Positions 50,979 to 62,167 of a stretch of DNA of 64,000 nt are shown one piece after another. The notes under the pieces are model-generated. The model did not search any database, was not told the origin of the DNA, and saw nothing but the letters and a program-made list of their open reading frames with translations. A program made the translations under genes and the position numbers. The DNA comes from Acinetobacter baylyi DSM 14961 = CIP 107474 (GTDB lineage Bacteria > Pseudomonadota > Gammaproteobacteria > Pseudomonadales > Moraxellaceae), in assembly GCF_000368685.1 (NCBI RefSeq), contig NZ_KB849623.1, positions 310,001 to 374,000 on the forward strand, written 5' to 3'. Each line of letters opens with the position of its first letter. Position 1 is the first letter of the stretch.

Positions 50979-52130
50979 TTATTTTGTTTGGTATGGATAA
51001 TTTACTACGATGGTATACAACTCTCTTGCGCAATAGATTTGAAACTTCACTGAACTTCCATAGTACGCAATTAAGCGCTTTTTCACATTCTCTACCGCAA
51101 TACCATGCCCTTCTCTCAGTTTTATTTTATCTGGACTGTACGGATTAGTAATGACTATACTGACCTGATTCTGCAATATTTCAACCAGTATACTAATATT
51201 ACTGGGCTGACTGCTGGTCTCTACACCATGGAAAATACTGTTCTCAATTAAAGGCTGCAAGGTAAGTAATGGAATTCTTGCAACCTTAAGCATTTGATCT
51301 GAATGATTTATTTTCCATTCAACATTTAAGCGCTCACCTAATCGGATCGACTCAATCGCTAAATAATGCTGACAAAGCTCGATTTCTTCTGCCAGACTCA
51401 CCAATTTAAGCTCCTGAAAACTTGCTCGAAATAAACGTGACAAGTTAATTAACATGGTTTCTGCTTTATCTGGATCGATACTAATCAGGCTGACAACACT
51501 ATTTAAACTATTAAATAAAAAATGGGGATGGATTCTGGCTTGCATAGCCTGGATCCGAGCTTCTAATTCGCTATGCTGTTGCCTCACCCACTGATCTCTG
51601 ACATACAAATAACGTAAACAAAAACCGCCCAGCAATACGCCATAGCTGAGATGCATTGTTAAACCAGAACACCATACTGAAAGGTTCATATCTTTAAATG
51701 AGAAATGGCCTCCCCAATATAACGCTGCATTTGCACACCATGTGGTTACGATCACAATACCCTGTAATAAAATGAACCCTACGATCAATGCTGGGATCTG
51801 TGAAAGACGATTTAACCTGCCCTGCAACCGATTAATCAAAACTGAAAAAGCAAAAATAACCCAGTTAATAAATAAGATGTATTGTAATAATCGAAATAAA
51901 TCAAAAGCTCGCCACGACCCCGCTTCCGCCAAGGACAACACCAGCGCCAGTACATTACTTGCTACAATGAGTTCTAATAAATATTGCCAACCACCAATTT
52001 TCGTAAAAAAATAGGAAGATTTTGTCGTAGTGATATATCCTCGACCAAGTTTCTTGTCACGCGATGCGTCGGCAAGTGCAGCAGAATTTGTTATACTCTT
52101 TTTTATTTTACCGAGCCGACATGACCACAT
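50979..52130 (-). CDS. algZ: Sensor histidine kinase, AlgZ/FimS type
   Basis: 383 residues from ATG at 52130. Membrane region of four or more helices ([69 protein letters not shown]), then the LytS-type kinase domain: [19 protein letters not shown] with the His box, and an ATPase part ([29 protein letters not shown]). ATG 52130 has AGAGGA eight bases before it; a TTG at 52160 is the only longer choice. The start overlaps the first codons of argH, which runs the other way. In AlgZ the phosphotransfer to AlgR is not always the main activity. Confidence 0.88.
   Translation of the reverse strand: MWSCRLGKIKKSITNSAALADASRDKKLGRGYITTTKSSYFFTKIGGWQYLLELIVASNVLALVLSLAEAGSWRAFDLFRLLQYILFINWVIFAFSVLINRLQGRLNRLSQIPALIVGFILLQGIVIVTTWCANAALYWGGHFSFKDMNLSVWCSGLTMHLSYGVLLGGFCLRYLYVRDQWVRQQHSELEARIQAMQARIHPHFLFNSLNSVVSLISIDPDKAETMLINLSRLFRASFQELKLVSLAEEIELCQHYLAIESIRLGERLNVEWKINHSDQMLKVARIPLLTLQPLIENSIFHGVETSSQPSNISILVEILQNQVSIVITNPYSPDKIKLREGHGIAVENVKKRLIAYYGSSVKFQIYCARELYTIVVNYPYQTK
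52069..52097 (+). promoter_or_regulatory. Probable argH promoter with extended -10
   Basis: TGTTATACT (TG at 52089-52090, then TATACT at 52092-52097) is an extended -10; TCGGCA (52069-52074), 17 bases upstream, is a weak -35. It lies inside the coding sequence of algZ on the other strand, 24 bases before the argH ATG. Confidence 0.6.
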
Positions 52131-53554
52131 CTTCTCATTCCTCTGAACAGCCAACCTCAACCCAGACCTCTGGTATGTGGGGCGGTCGCTTTACTGAAGC
52201 GACCGATGCCTTTGTTGCTGAATTTACCGCATCTGTGCAATTCGACCAACGTTTTTATAAACAAGATATTGCTGGTTCAATCGCACATGCCACAATGTTG
52301 GCTAAAGTAGGCGTACTCACCGAAGCAGAGCGTGATGACATCATTCAGGGCCTGAGCGCAATCAAATCAGAAATCGAAGCAGGTCAATTTGAATGGCGTA
52401 TTGATTTAGAAGATGTTCATATGAATATTGAGTCTCGCTTGACTCAACGCATTGGTATTACAGGTAAAAAATTACATACGGGCCGTAGCCGTAACGATCA
52501 GGTTGCGACCGATATCCGCCTGTATCTCAGAGATGAAATCGATGACATTTTGACGATTTTATTACGTCTACAAAAGGGTTTGCTTGGATTAGCAGCGCAA
52601 AATACCCAAACGATCATGCCAGGGTTTACTCACCTGCAAACAGCACAGCCTGTCACGTTTGGTCATCATCTAATGGCTTGGTTTGAAATGTTTGTGCGTG
52701 ATACCGAACGTCTACAAGACTGCCGTAAGCGCGTCAATCGTATGCCACTGGGTTCGGCAGCACTTGCTGGAACCACTTACCCGATTGACCGTGCTTTTAC
52801 TGCGGAATTACTCGGTTTTGAAGCAGTATCAGAAAACTCGCTAGATGCTGTATCTGATCGTGATTTTGCCATTGAGTTTAATGCAGCTGCATCGTTGATC
52901 ATGATGCATTTATCAAGAATGTCTGAAGAACTTATTCTATGGACATCAGCACAGTTCAAGTTTGTAAATATTCCTGACCGATTCTGCACAGGCTCATCGA
53001 TTATGCCTCAGAAGAAAAACCCAGATGTGCCTGAGTTAATTCGTGGTAAATCTGGACGTGTTTTTGGTGATCTCATCAGCTTATTGACACTCATGAAAGG
53101 TCAGCCTTTGGCTTACAACAAAGACAATCAGGAAGACAAAGAGCCTTTATTTGATGCTATTGATACAGTTCGTGGCTCACTGATGGCATTTGCAGATATG
53201 GTCCCAGCATTAGGTCCAAATATTGAAATTATGCGCGAAGCTGCATTGCGTGGTTTCTCAACTGCAACCGACCTTGCAGATTATTTGGTTAAAAAAGGCG
53301 TCGCTTTCCGTGATGCACATGAAATTGTGGGGAAAGCCGTTGCGTTAGGCGTGCAGGAAGAAAAAGATCTTTCTGAACTTTCGCTTGAGCAGCTTCAACA
53401 ATTCTCAGATCTCATTACTGCGGATGTCTTTGATAAAGCACTGACTTTAGAAGCTTCTGTCAATGCACGTGATCACATTGGTGGAACGTCACCAAAGCAG
53501 GTAGAAGCCGCGATTGCACGTGCCTATGATCGTCTCGAAAAACTTTATGCTTAA
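52121..53554 (+). CDS. argH: Argininosuccinate lyase
   Basis: 477 residues. Splits argininosuccinate to arginine and fumarate, the last arginine-synthesis step. Fumarase/aspartase superfamily: [70 protein letters not shown], and the signature [19 protein letters not shown]. The ATG at 52121 begins the usual MTTSS-like Acinetobacter N-terminus; the frame upstream of it is not conserved. yggX follows ten bases after. Confidence 0.97.
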   Translation: MTTSSHSSEQPTSTQTSGMWGGRFTEATDAFVAEFTASVQFDQRFYKQDIAGSIAHATMLAKVGVLTEAERDDIIQGLSAIKSEIEAGQFEWRIDLEDVHMNIESRLTQRIGITGKKLHTGRSRNDQVATDIRLYLRDEIDDILTILLRLQKGLLGLAAQNTQTIMPGFTHLQTAQPVTFGHHLMAWFEMFVRDTERLQDCRKRVNRMPLGSAALAGTTYPIDRAFTAELLGFEAVSENSLDAVSDRDFAIEFNAAASLIMMHLSRMSEELILWTSAQFKFVNIPDRFCTGSSIMPQKKNPDVPELIRGKSGRVFGDLISLLTLMKGQPLAYNKDNQEDKEPLFDAIDTVRGSLMAFADMVPALGPNIEIMREAALRGFSTATDLADYLVKKGVAFRDAHEIVGKAVALGVQEEKDLSELSLEQLQQFSDLITADVFDKALTLEASVNARDHIGGTSPKQVEAAIARAYDRLEKLYA

Positions 53555-53563
53555 GGAAACATC

Positions 53564-53836
53564 ATGACACGTCTTGTATTTTGTCGAAAATATCAACAGG
53601 AAATGGAAGGCTTGGATTTTGCGCCATTCCCTGGAGCAAAAGGTCAGGAGTTTTTTGACAATGTTTCAAAACAAGCCTGGCAAGAATGGTTACAGCACCA
53701 AACAACCCTGATTAATGAAAAACGCCTAAATGTGTTTGAACCAGAAGCGAAAAAATTTCTGGAAGAACAGCGCGAAAAGTTTTTCAATAACGATGCCAGT
53801 GTTGAAAAAGCAGAAGGCTGGAAACCAGAAGCATGA
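53564..53836 (+). CDS. yggX: Probable Fe(2+)-trafficking protein YggX
   Basis: 90 residues. Small cytosolic protein that protects iron-sulfur enzymes from oxidative damage. The family start is complete: [55 protein letters not shown], with the single cysteine Cys7. AAGGAAA precedes the ATG. Probably cotranscribed with argH; it is a conserved neighbour pair in Acinetobacter as far as I recall. Confidence 0.95.
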   Translation: MTRLVFCRKYQQEMEGLDFAPFPGAKGQEFFDNVSKQAWQEWLQHQTTLINEKRLNVFEPEAKKFLEEQREKFFNNDASVEKAEGWKPEA

Positions 53837-54089
53837 TGTGTATTGATCATTGCTCGATCAAACTCAAAAGTATGCTTTGATTTAAATATTGAATCATTTT
53901 ATCTTGAGGTTATTCAAATGGCCTCAAGACTTCTAAATCAATTTATAGATACAGATAAGACGCAATATCTGTTAATTTGAATTTGCTGTTGCGCTTCATT
54001 TTGATTATTTAGAATAGATGGATATCAAATAAAAATACTTTATTACTCCATATATGCAAACCTAGTGACAGAGTAGCTACGTTATTCTT

Positions 54090-54120
54090 ATAACATTACA
54101 GATGAACATATAACATTACA
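54090..54120. repeat. Short direct repeat with 20-bp period
   Basis: ATAACATTACA occurs at 54090-54100 and 54110-54120, a spacing of two helical turns. It sits in the gene-free stretch 53837-54349, where I see nothing else except the hairpins listed next. Confidence 0.5.
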
Positions 54121-54229
54121 TAGCCTAACAAGACTCCTCAAGACATCCTCGCACTGATTTTTTATGATGAATCCATAGCAAGATGTTACCCCACATCTTG
54201 GATAACAACACAATTTGATGTTGTTTTTC

Positions 54230-54267
54230 ATCCCAGATTTTCCCCCAAAAAATCTGGGATTTTTTTG
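54230..54267 (+). terminator. Strong Rho-independent terminator
   Basis: ATCCCAGATTTT / AAAATCTGGGAT with loop CCCCCAA and eight T after it. It is ~395 bases after yggX, far for its own terminator, so an unseen transcript may end here. Confidence 0.9.
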
Positions 54268-54349
54268 TGCGTTTTTTCTTACATGATTTATCGCCTTTTA
54301 CTGCTTTTATTTATTGATTAGAGTCATTAATCTGAACATATAGGAAGCA

Positions 54350-54480
54350 GGAAGCCTCCCAAAAGCAAAATAAATCTTAAATGTGCCTTGCTGTGAAGAA
54401 GCAACCCCGAAATGGATGTTCGGAGATACCCTCAAAAGTGTAATAAAAAAGACCTTGATGCAAATTCAAGGTCTTTTTTT
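54350..54480 (+). ncRNA. Candidate small RNA with several GGA motifs
   Basis: No coding frame of note. Possible promoter: TTGATT, 17-base spacer, CATATA before ~54350. The transcript would contain two AGGAAG motifs, TGGATG and CGGAG, a CCGAA/TTCGG stem presenting GGA in its loop, and a strong terminator. GGA-in-loop motifs are typical of CsrA/RsmA-binding RNAs. Neither the promoter nor the class is certain. Confidence 0.3.
54444..54480. terminator. Bidirectional terminator near phoU
   Basis: AAAAAAGACCTTGA / TCAAGGTCTTTTTT with loop TGCAAAT; T runs on both strands. It ends phoU on the minus strand and any transcript from the left on the plus strand. Confidence 0.92.
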
Positions 54481-54502
54481 AATCAATGTTTTAAAATCAA
54501 TA

Positions 54503-55228
54503 TTATTTGCGCTGTTGAACTTTTTCTTCAATTTCTTCAATTTTGGTGTGACGAACATCCAGACCTTTTGCCATATAAATCACTTGCTCGGCAATATTAC
54601 GTGCATGATCGCCAATTCGCTCAAGTGAACGCAAAACCCACATCACGTTGATGACCCGGGAAATATGTCTTGGATCTTCAATCATATAGGTCATGAGAGT
54701 ACGTGTCGCCGATTGATATTCACGGTCAATATCAGCATCTGCGAGTAAAACCTGTAAAGCCTGCTCTGCATCCAGACGCGCAAAGGCATCCAGGGCATCA
54801 TGGATCATGACACGAACCTGATTACCAATATGACGTGTTTCCATATAACCACGAGGCGAGCCCCCTTCTTCACACAAGTTTTGTGCAATACGGGCGATCT
54901 TGGCAGCTTCATCACCAATGCGCTCTAAATCTGTATTGGCTTTGCTCATTGCAATGACCATACGTAAATCAATTGCAGCTGGGTGACGGCGTGCCAAAAT
55001 CAATGTCAGGCCTTCATCAATATCACGCTCGTACTGATTAACCACATTATCTTGAAACTGCACGTCAACTGCCATTCCAGCATCCGTATCCAGCAAGGCA
55101 TGAATGGCATTTGCAACCTGTTGTTCGACCAGACCACCCATGGTCATAAATTTAGTATTCACCAACTGGAGATCCTCATTAAATTGTGAGGAAATATGAT
55201 GGGTCAATACAGGATTAGTTGGACTCAA
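54503..55228 (-). CDS. phoU: Phosphate-uptake regulator PhoU
   Basis: 241 residues. Two helical-bundle PhoU repeats with the metal-binding E/DxxxD pattern: RMVIAMSKANTDLERIGDEA and VINVMWVLRSLERIGDHARN. It represses the PhoR-PhoB response via the Pst transporter. The start is TTG at 55228: GGAGG lies five bases before it and the first in-frame ATG is ~27 codons later. It is alone; no pst or phoBR gene is next to it. Confidence 0.96.
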   Translation of the reverse strand: MSPTNPVLTHHISSQFNEDLQLVNTKFMTMGGLVEQQVANAIHALLDTDAGMAVDVQFQDNVVNQYERDIDEGLTLILARRHPAAIDLRMVIAMSKANTDLERIGDEAAKIARIAQNLCEEGGSPRGYMETRHIGNQVRVMIHDALDAFARLDAEQALQVLLADADIDREYQSATRTLMTYMIEDPRHISRVINVMWVLRSLERIGDHARNIAEQVIYMAKGLDVRHTKIEEIEEKVQQRK

Positions 55229-55318
55229 GACAGCCTCCGAACCGGCTTAATGCGCTGAACATATATAATTGTGAATTAAAGCACATTCTGTATGAAACTT
55301 TAATGACAGCGATAAAAT

Positions 55319-56686
55319 TTAGTCCTGTATTTTTTCAGGCATCAACCATGCATTCAGCTCAGCCAGATCTTGCTCTGAAAGCTGCCCTACCGCGGCTTTT
55401 AGTTTTAAAACGTTGACCAGATAATCATATTGCGCATTTAAGTAATCCTGCTTTGCAGAAAAAGCATTTCTTTGTGCCAAAAGAACATCCACCATAGTTT
55501 TGAGGCCTTCGTTGTAACTGGCACGAGACGACTGTGAGACTAACTCGGCCGAACTCATAGCCGCTTTTCGAGCCTGCAACTTGGATTGATCTGTTTCCAG
55601 TTGTAAAAATGCTTTTTTAACGTCGACTGAAGCATTGCGTTTGGCCGTATCAAGCTGTGATTGGGCCTTATCGATTAAAATACTGGCTTTTTTAATTGAA
55701 GTTCGGGTTTGTCCACCATTAAAGACATTCCAGCTTAACTCAAGACCTATCTGGTCAAACTGACCATTGGTTGAAATCAATGTTTCGGGGCTTTGATCGG
55801 TATAACCATAAGTGGCAACTGCGTTGAGCTGTGGATAAAGTGCTGCCTTTTCCACACGCCGTCCATCCTCGGCATACTGTCGTTGCAATGTAGCTTGCTG
55901 AATCGCCAAGTTATGTGTCTGAGCTAACATTAACCAATCTTGCAACTGAGCTGGATACGGAGACTGGAATTGAAAATCTGGTCTGAGTGTAGCCAAATTT
56001 TGTGTGCTATTTGCGCCAATATACTGGTTCAATTGTTCCTGAGCCAGCATCATTTGTACTTCTCCAGCAATACGATTGGCACGTGCATTTTGATATTGTG
56101 CATTGGCCTCACTCACATCACTTTTTGCAACGAATCCTTGTTTGAGTTTGGCATTCATCATGTCAAGCTGCTGCAACAAGGCTTGCTCTTCCTGCAGATA
56201 TGCAGCGCTTAAAGCCTGCTGTCGCAGCACATTAAAATACGCCTCAGCGACATCAAGAATATGTTGCTGTTTTTGTATTTTTAAGGTGACTTCACTTAAC
56301 AATACCGATGTTTTAACCTGTTTGTAGCCTTGCCATGCATCCATACGAAAGATAGGCTGTCTGGCGGTTAAAGACACTTGTTTTTTGGTAGAAGTATTAC
56401 TCACCAATGCATTGGATGCATCACCAAAAGCAGGTAATTCAAAAGATTGATCATTTTTAACCGTCTGACGATCACGGGTAACATTTCCAGCTAAAGTCAC
56501 TGTGGGTAATAAATTCCCTGTTGCCAGGCCTAAATTGAGCTGATCGGCCTGAAATTGATATTGATCGGCCTGTAAGGCAGGGTCATTATTTTTGGCAAGC
56601 TGATATACACCCACAAGATCCAGTGCAAAAACAGGAACAGAGCATCCCCATAAACCTGTCACAAGTATAATTTTTTTGATGGTCAT
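55319..56686 (-). CDS. tolC: TolC-family outer membrane efflux/secretion protein
   Basis: 455 residues. Forms the outer-membrane channel-tunnel for efflux pumps and type I secretion. Signal peptide IILVTGLWGCSVPVFALDLV; two tandem OEP repeats with QTVKNDQSFELPAFGDASN and SYNEGLKTMVDVLLAQRNAF typical of the TolC type rather than the lipoprotein OprM type. The start is ATG at 56686; the longer frame uses a TTG. No inner-membrane pump gene is adjacent. Confidence 0.93.
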   Translation of the reverse strand: MTIKKIILVTGLWGCSVPVFALDLVGVYQLAKNNDPALQADQYQFQADQLNLGLATGNLLPTVTLAGNVTRDRQTVKNDQSFELPAFGDASNALVSNTSTKKQVSLTARQPIFRMDAWQGYKQVKTSVLLSEVTLKIQKQQHILDVAEAYFNVLRQQALSAAYLQEEQALLQQLDMMNAKLKQGFVAKSDVSEANAQYQNARANRIAGEVQMMLAQEQLNQYIGANSTQNLATLRPDFQFQSPYPAQLQDWLMLAQTHNLAIQQATLQRQYAEDGRRVEKAALYPQLNAVATYGYTDQSPETLISTNGQFDQIGLELSWNVFNGGQTRTSIKKASILIDKAQSQLDTAKRNASVDVKKAFLQLETDQSKLQARKAAMSSAELVSQSSRASYNEGLKTMVDVLLAQRNAFSAKQDYLNAQYDYLVNVLKLKAAVGQLSEQDLAELNAWLMPEKIQD

Positions 56687-56829
56687 GAATTGATGATCAA
56701 CGATGAACAATGCTTATGTAGACTAAGAAAAAACCATGCAAATTACAATTCACATGATTATAGATTTACATTTAAAAGATTTTTCTCCCACCTTTATCCA
56801 ACCAAAATCCATGTTACTATGACTGCATG

Positions 56830-56942
56830 CTTGACGGAGCGCGAGTAACAACTCGCTGAGATTGGGTAAATCTGTTTTTTGAACTGATTTGATCCCAAGT
56901 ACCGTTGAACCTGATCAGGTTAATACCTGCGTAGGAATCAAG
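56830..56942 (+). promoter_or_regulatory. TPP riboswitch (thi element) upstream of thiC
   Basis: The diagnostic parts are CGCTGAGAT (56864-56872) and TTGAACCTGATCAGGTTAAT then ACCTGCGTAGGAA (56905-56937); CTTGA (56830-56834) and TCAAG (56938-56942) close the outer helix. Between the two conserved parts is an extra ~35-base arm (56873-56904), longer than the minimal element. The ~95 bases before thiC probably form the expression platform; I did not see a clear T-run terminator there, so control of translation initiation is likely. Confidence 0.95.
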
Positions 56943-57008
56943 TCATCAAAAAACATATGCCCTCTATCTGCCTATCAGATACTTTTGCCATCGTTTTTGG
57001 TTGCTTGA

Positions 57009-58933
<1,925 letters not shown>

Positions 58934-58934
<1 letters not shown>

Positions 58935-58953
58935 AACGCTAAAAAAAGCGTTT
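58934..58953 (+). terminator. Weak hairpin after thiC
   Basis: AAACGCT / AGCGTTT with a 6-base A loop directly at the stop codon, followed by GTCTTTAAT. Upstream of the stronger hairpin at 58975. Confidence 0.4.
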
Positions 58954-58974
58954 GTCTTTAATTTGAACTCAGTT

Positions 58975-59008
58975 AGGATGAAATACAGACATGTATTTCA
59001 TCCTTTTT
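58975..59008 (+). terminator. Terminator between thiC and nudF
   Basis: AGGATGAAATAC / GTATTTCATCCT (12 bp, perfect), loop AGACAT, then five T. It ends eight bases before the nudF start codon, so the nudF promoter is either upstream of or overlapping it. Confidence 0.85.
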
Positions 59009-59015
59009 AAATTTT

Positions 59016-59636
59016 ATGACCATATTAGAACAGGCGAGTTATTCGCATCACGATGTCGAAATTGAAAAACGTGAATCACTTTATCAAGGCTTCACTCGAC
59101 TTGAAAAAGTCAGCTTTCGACATCGCCTGTTTAATCAGCAAGAATACACCCCCGTGATTCAGCGTGAATTGATCACAAGGAAGCAAGCGGCGGGTGTGTT
59201 GCTGTATAGTCATCCGCAACGAAAATTTGCATTGATCGAACAATTTCGGATTGGTGCAATTGAAGATACATCATCACCTTGGCAACTTGAAATTATTGCA
59301 GGGGTACTCGATGGAGATGAGTCGCCAGAAACCTGTATCAGACGCGAATGCCTAGAAGAATCTGGCTGTGAAATTCAGGCAGCTCAACATCTGTTTAGCT
59401 TTTACCCTTCAGCAGGTGCCTGTTCAGAGTTATTCCATCTTTATACTGCTCAAACGACGCTACCTGAATATGGCGGTGTTTTTGGACTTGCAGAAGAAGG
59501 TGAAAACATCAAACTTCATCTTTTTGACTATGATCAACTCACCACATTGCTGTCACAGGGTCGTTTGCGTAATGCACCTGTGATTATGGCACTACAATGG
59601 CTTGCTCAGCAGATTCGTCAGCAGGACGCGACATAA
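59016..59636 (+). CDS. nudF: ADP-ribose pyrophosphatase (Nudix hydrolase)
   Basis: 206 residues. Hydrolyses ADP-ribose to AMP and ribose 5-phosphate. The complete Nudix box GX5EX7REUXEEXGU is seen in GVLDGDESPETCIRRECLEE then SGCEI; upstream VLLYSHPQRKFALIEQFRIG and after it SAGACSELFHLY. No Shine-Dalgarno precedes the ATG; the leader is nearly absent. cpdA starts two bases after the stop, a conserved neighbour pair. Confidence 0.93.
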   Translation: MTILEQASYSHHDVEIEKRESLYQGFTRLEKVSFRHRLFNQQEYTPVIQRELITRKQAAGVLLYSHPQRKFALIEQFRIGAIEDTSSPWQLEIIAGVLDGDESPETCIRRECLEESGCEIQAAQHLFSFYPSAGACSELFHLYTAQTTLPEYGGVFGLAEEGENIKLHLFDYDQLTTLLSQGRLRNAPVIMALQWLAQQIRQQDAT

Positions 59637-59638
59637 TC

Positions 59639-60448
59639 ATGTTTAAGATTACGCCCTTTTCGACTCAACAACATGTGATTATCCAAATTACAGACACCCA
59701 TTTGCTGGAAGACCCACAACAGGAATTTGTTGGCATTAATCCAGAGCGGAGTTTTCATTGTGTCATGCAACATATCCGCCAGCATCATGCTCAAATTGAT
59801 GCGATCATTCACACTGGAGATTTGGCACAAACGCCGACGCCAGCCACTTATGCACGCTATTTAGATTTCATGCAAAGCTTTGGGGTTCCTTTTTTTCATG
59901 TTCCTGGAAATCATGATCATCCTGAGTTCTTTCCATTTCATCAAGCGTCTCCTTCTGAGCTGAGTATTGTTGTTCTGGGCAACTGGCATGTGATCTTAAT
60001 GAACAGTGCTGTGGTCGGTCAGGTTGATGGCTGGATCAATGACCAACAGATTCAACAACTGAGAGATCATTTAGCGGCTCATCCAGATACGCCGACGATT
60101 GTGGCCTGTCATCATCATCCATTTGATATGCATTCCAAATGGATTGATCAGCATAAACTGAAAAACACACCCGATCTTTTGGCTACTTTTAAACATTATC
60201 CCCAAATTCGGGCTGTCTTATGCGGCCATGTCCATCAAGAATCTCTGCACCGCTGGGAGCACATCGACTTTCTTTCTTCACCTTCGACCTCGGTACAATT
60301 TAAACCGCGTAGTGATGAATTTGCATTTGATACCCTACCCTCAGGTTATCGGATATTACGACTCAATTCAGATGGTCAATTTGACAGTAATATTCATCGT
60401 ATCGAAAATATGCTACAAAACATAAATACTGAAATTTCAGGCTATTAA
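59639..60448 (+). CDS. cpdA: 3',5'-cyclic AMP phosphodiesterase CpdA
   Basis: 269 residues. Metallophosphoesterase fold with the five metal motifs: QITDTHLLE, HTGDLAQTP, FHVPGNHDHPEFF, VACHHHPFDMHSKW and LCGHVHQESLH. Hydrolyses cAMP, lowering the CRP/Vfr signal. The start is ATG at 59639, two bases after nudF; the longer frame overlaps nudF. A CRP-like site elsewhere in the window (906-921) would be under its influence. Confidence 0.95.
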   Translation: MFKITPFSTQQHVIIQITDTHLLEDPQQEFVGINPERSFHCVMQHIRQHHAQIDAIIHTGDLAQTPTPATYARYLDFMQSFGVPFFHVPGNHDHPEFFPFHQASPSELSIVVLGNWHVILMNSAVVGQVDGWINDQQIQQLRDHLAAHPDTPTIVACHHHPFDMHSKWIDQHKLKNTPDLLATFKHYPQIRAVLCGHVHQESLHRWEHIDFLSSPSTSVQFKPRSDEFAFDTLPSGYRILRLNSDGQFDSNIHRIENMLQNINTEISGY

Positions 60449-60600
60449 CCTCTCTTTTTAGCTCTTTCACGCTATCTTAAGACCTTAACCCGCATCATTT
60501 TGCATAAAATCACCATCTGGACGACTATCATCTTGTTGTAAAAATCTATATGATGACGTCCCCGAGGGAAAATCCGCCAACGGGATTGGATAAAAAACAC
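60449..60600. other. Gap between cpdA and the dksA promoter
   Basis: No gene or clear hairpin. Short inverted parts CCGCCAACGG (60571-60580) are the only structure noticed. Confidence 0.3.
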
Positions 60601-60630
60601 TTGCATACCACCATATTTTTTGCGTATAGA
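60601..60630 (+). promoter_or_regulatory. Probable dksA promoter
   Basis: TTGCAT (60601-60606), an 18-base spacer and TATAGA (60625-60630), about 30 bases before the chosen start codon. Confidence 0.6.
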
Positions 60631-60659
60631 TAGTACGTGTATGATGAGGAATGCCCTAT

Positions 60660-61190
60660 ATGGCGAATGACAACCAAAACCACGTCTTAGACGAAAATAC
60701 AGAAGTTTTAGACGCAGACAAGGCTGCTAAACCTGCACGCAAAGCCAAGCCAAAGACCTCTGAAGGAGGTACGACTGCAAGCTTATTTGGTATCGCGCCT
60801 TATCAGCCTAAGAAAAACGAAGAATATATGTCTGAAGGTCAGCTTGAGCATTTCCGCAAGATTTTACAGGCGTGGAAAAGCGAATTGATGACTGAAGTTG
60901 ATCGTACCCTTAATACCATGCAGGACGAATCTTCAGCTTTGCCAGACGTCAATGACCGTGCAACCCAAGAAGAAGAATTTGCAATCGAATTACGTACCCG
61001 TGACCGTGAACGCAAACTGATTCGTAAAATTGAACAGTCTCTTGAAGATATTAAGGCAGGCGATTACGGTTATTGCGAAACATGCGGTATCGAAATCGGA
61101 TTACGTCGTTTAGAAGCACGTCCTACAGCCACGCAATGTATTGACTGTAAGACGCTCGCAGAAATCAAAGAGAAGCAAAATAACGGTTAA
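60660..61190 (+). CDS. dksA: RNA polymerase-binding transcription factor DksA
   Basis: 176 residues. Enters the RNA polymerase secondary channel and, with ppGpp, represses stable RNA promoters and activates amino-acid genes. Coiled coil with the tip DRATQEEEFAIELRTRDRER (Asp-Ala-type acidic tip in VNDRATQEEEF), zinc finger CETCGIEIGLRRLEARPTA then TQCIDC. ATG at 60660 is used: GAGGA abuts the ATG at 60651 and so must serve the next one. gluQ follows, an order common in gamma-proteobacteria. Confidence 0.96.
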   Translation: MANDNQNHVLDENTEVLDADKAAKPARKAKPKTSEGGTTASLFGIAPYQPKKNEEYMSEGQLEHFRKILQAWKSELMTEVDRTLNTMQDESSALPDVNDRATQEEEFAIELRTRDRERKLIRKIEQSLEDIKAGDYGYCETCGIEIGLRRLEARPTATQCIDCKTLAEIKEKQNNG

Positions 61191-61194
61191 TACG

Positions 61195-62073
61195 ATGTCT
61201 CATCGTCATACTGCTTATGTGGGTCGGTTTGCGCCATCGCCAACCGGCCCCTTGCATTTTGGTTCACTGATTACCGCTATTGCAAGCTATTGCGATGCCA
61301 AGGTCCATCAAGGTAAATGGCTGGTTCGTATCGAAGATACCGACATCCCGCGAATCTATCCTGGCAGTGAAGCACATATTCTTGCTTGTATCGATGCTTT
61401 CGGCTTTCAACCTGATGGCGAGATCCTGTTTCAACGAGATCGCCTTGATCTCTATGAAAATGTCCTTGAGCAACTCAAGGCTCAAAATCTGGTGTATGCC
61501 TGTCAATGCACACGTAAAATGCTGGGTTCAAATGCCATCTATTCAGGCACCTGTCGTAACCTCAATTTACCCTTTCAAAATCAAGCTATTCGCGTCAAAG
61601 TCAAAGATCAACTGATTTGTTTTGATGATCGCTTGCAAGGTATCCAGTGCAGTAATCTTGCACATGATCTAGGGGATTTTGTTTTAAAACGGCGGGATGG
61701 CATTATCAACTATCAGCTCGCTGTGGTGGTGGATGATTATATGCAAGGCATGACCCACGTGGTTCGTGGAGCGGACTTACTGGATAATACCCAACGCCAG
61801 ATCTGGTTAGGCGACCTTCTTGGTTATCCGCGCTTACACTATCTGCATTTGCCACTGGCCATGAATGCACAAGGACAGAAACTCTCTAAGCAAAATATGG
61901 CAGCAGCCCTGGATCTCTCCAAAGCATCCCAATATATACAGCAGTCGCTAGCAGCATTACATCAGCCTGCTGTCGATCTGGACACGCCAGACAGAATGCT
62001 CAAACAAGCTGTAGCACAGTGGCAACTCAATCATATTCCACACCAAACACGCTTAGCAGGGACTTATCTCTAG
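61195..62073 (+). CDS. gluQ: Glutamyl-Q tRNA(Asp) synthetase
   Basis: 292 residues. A GltX paralogue without the anticodon-binding domain; it attaches glutamate to queuosine in the anticodon of tRNA-Asp. HIGH-like RFAPSPTGPLHFGSLI, KMSKS-like GQKLSKQNMAAAL, and the zinc site YACQCTRKMLG ... YSGTCR. The start is ATG at 61195, five bases after the dksA stop; the longer frame would overlap dksA. Confidence 0.95.
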   Translation: MSHRHTAYVGRFAPSPTGPLHFGSLITAIASYCDAKVHQGKWLVRIEDTDIPRIYPGSEAHILACIDAFGFQPDGEILFQRDRLDLYENVLEQLKAQNLVYACQCTRKMLGSNAIYSGTCRNLNLPFQNQAIRVKVKDQLICFDDRLQGIQCSNLAHDLGDFVLKRRDGIINYQLAVVVDDYMQGMTHVVRGADLLDNTQRQIWLGDLLGYPRLHYLHLPLAMNAQGQKLSKQNMAAALDLSKASQYIQQSLAALHQPAVDLDTPDRMLKQAVAQWQLNHIPHQTRLAGTYL

Positions 62074-62167
62074 TACCTTGCCATAGAAAAGCACCCTTCA
62101 AATTAGACTAAAAGTGTCCAACTTTCAGGATGCAATTCACAATGGGCGGCTTTTTTATACTGATTTT

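Noticed and set aside
53837..54502. 6S RNA, 4.5S RNA or RNase P RNA in the yggX-phoU gap
   Set aside because: None of the diagnostic conserved segments of these RNAs is present.
62100..62145. Sequence AAAGTGTCCAACTTT in the gluQ-ftsW gap, reminiscent of an insertion-sequence end
   Set aside because: No transposase remnant, no matching opposite end and no target duplication were found; too short to call.
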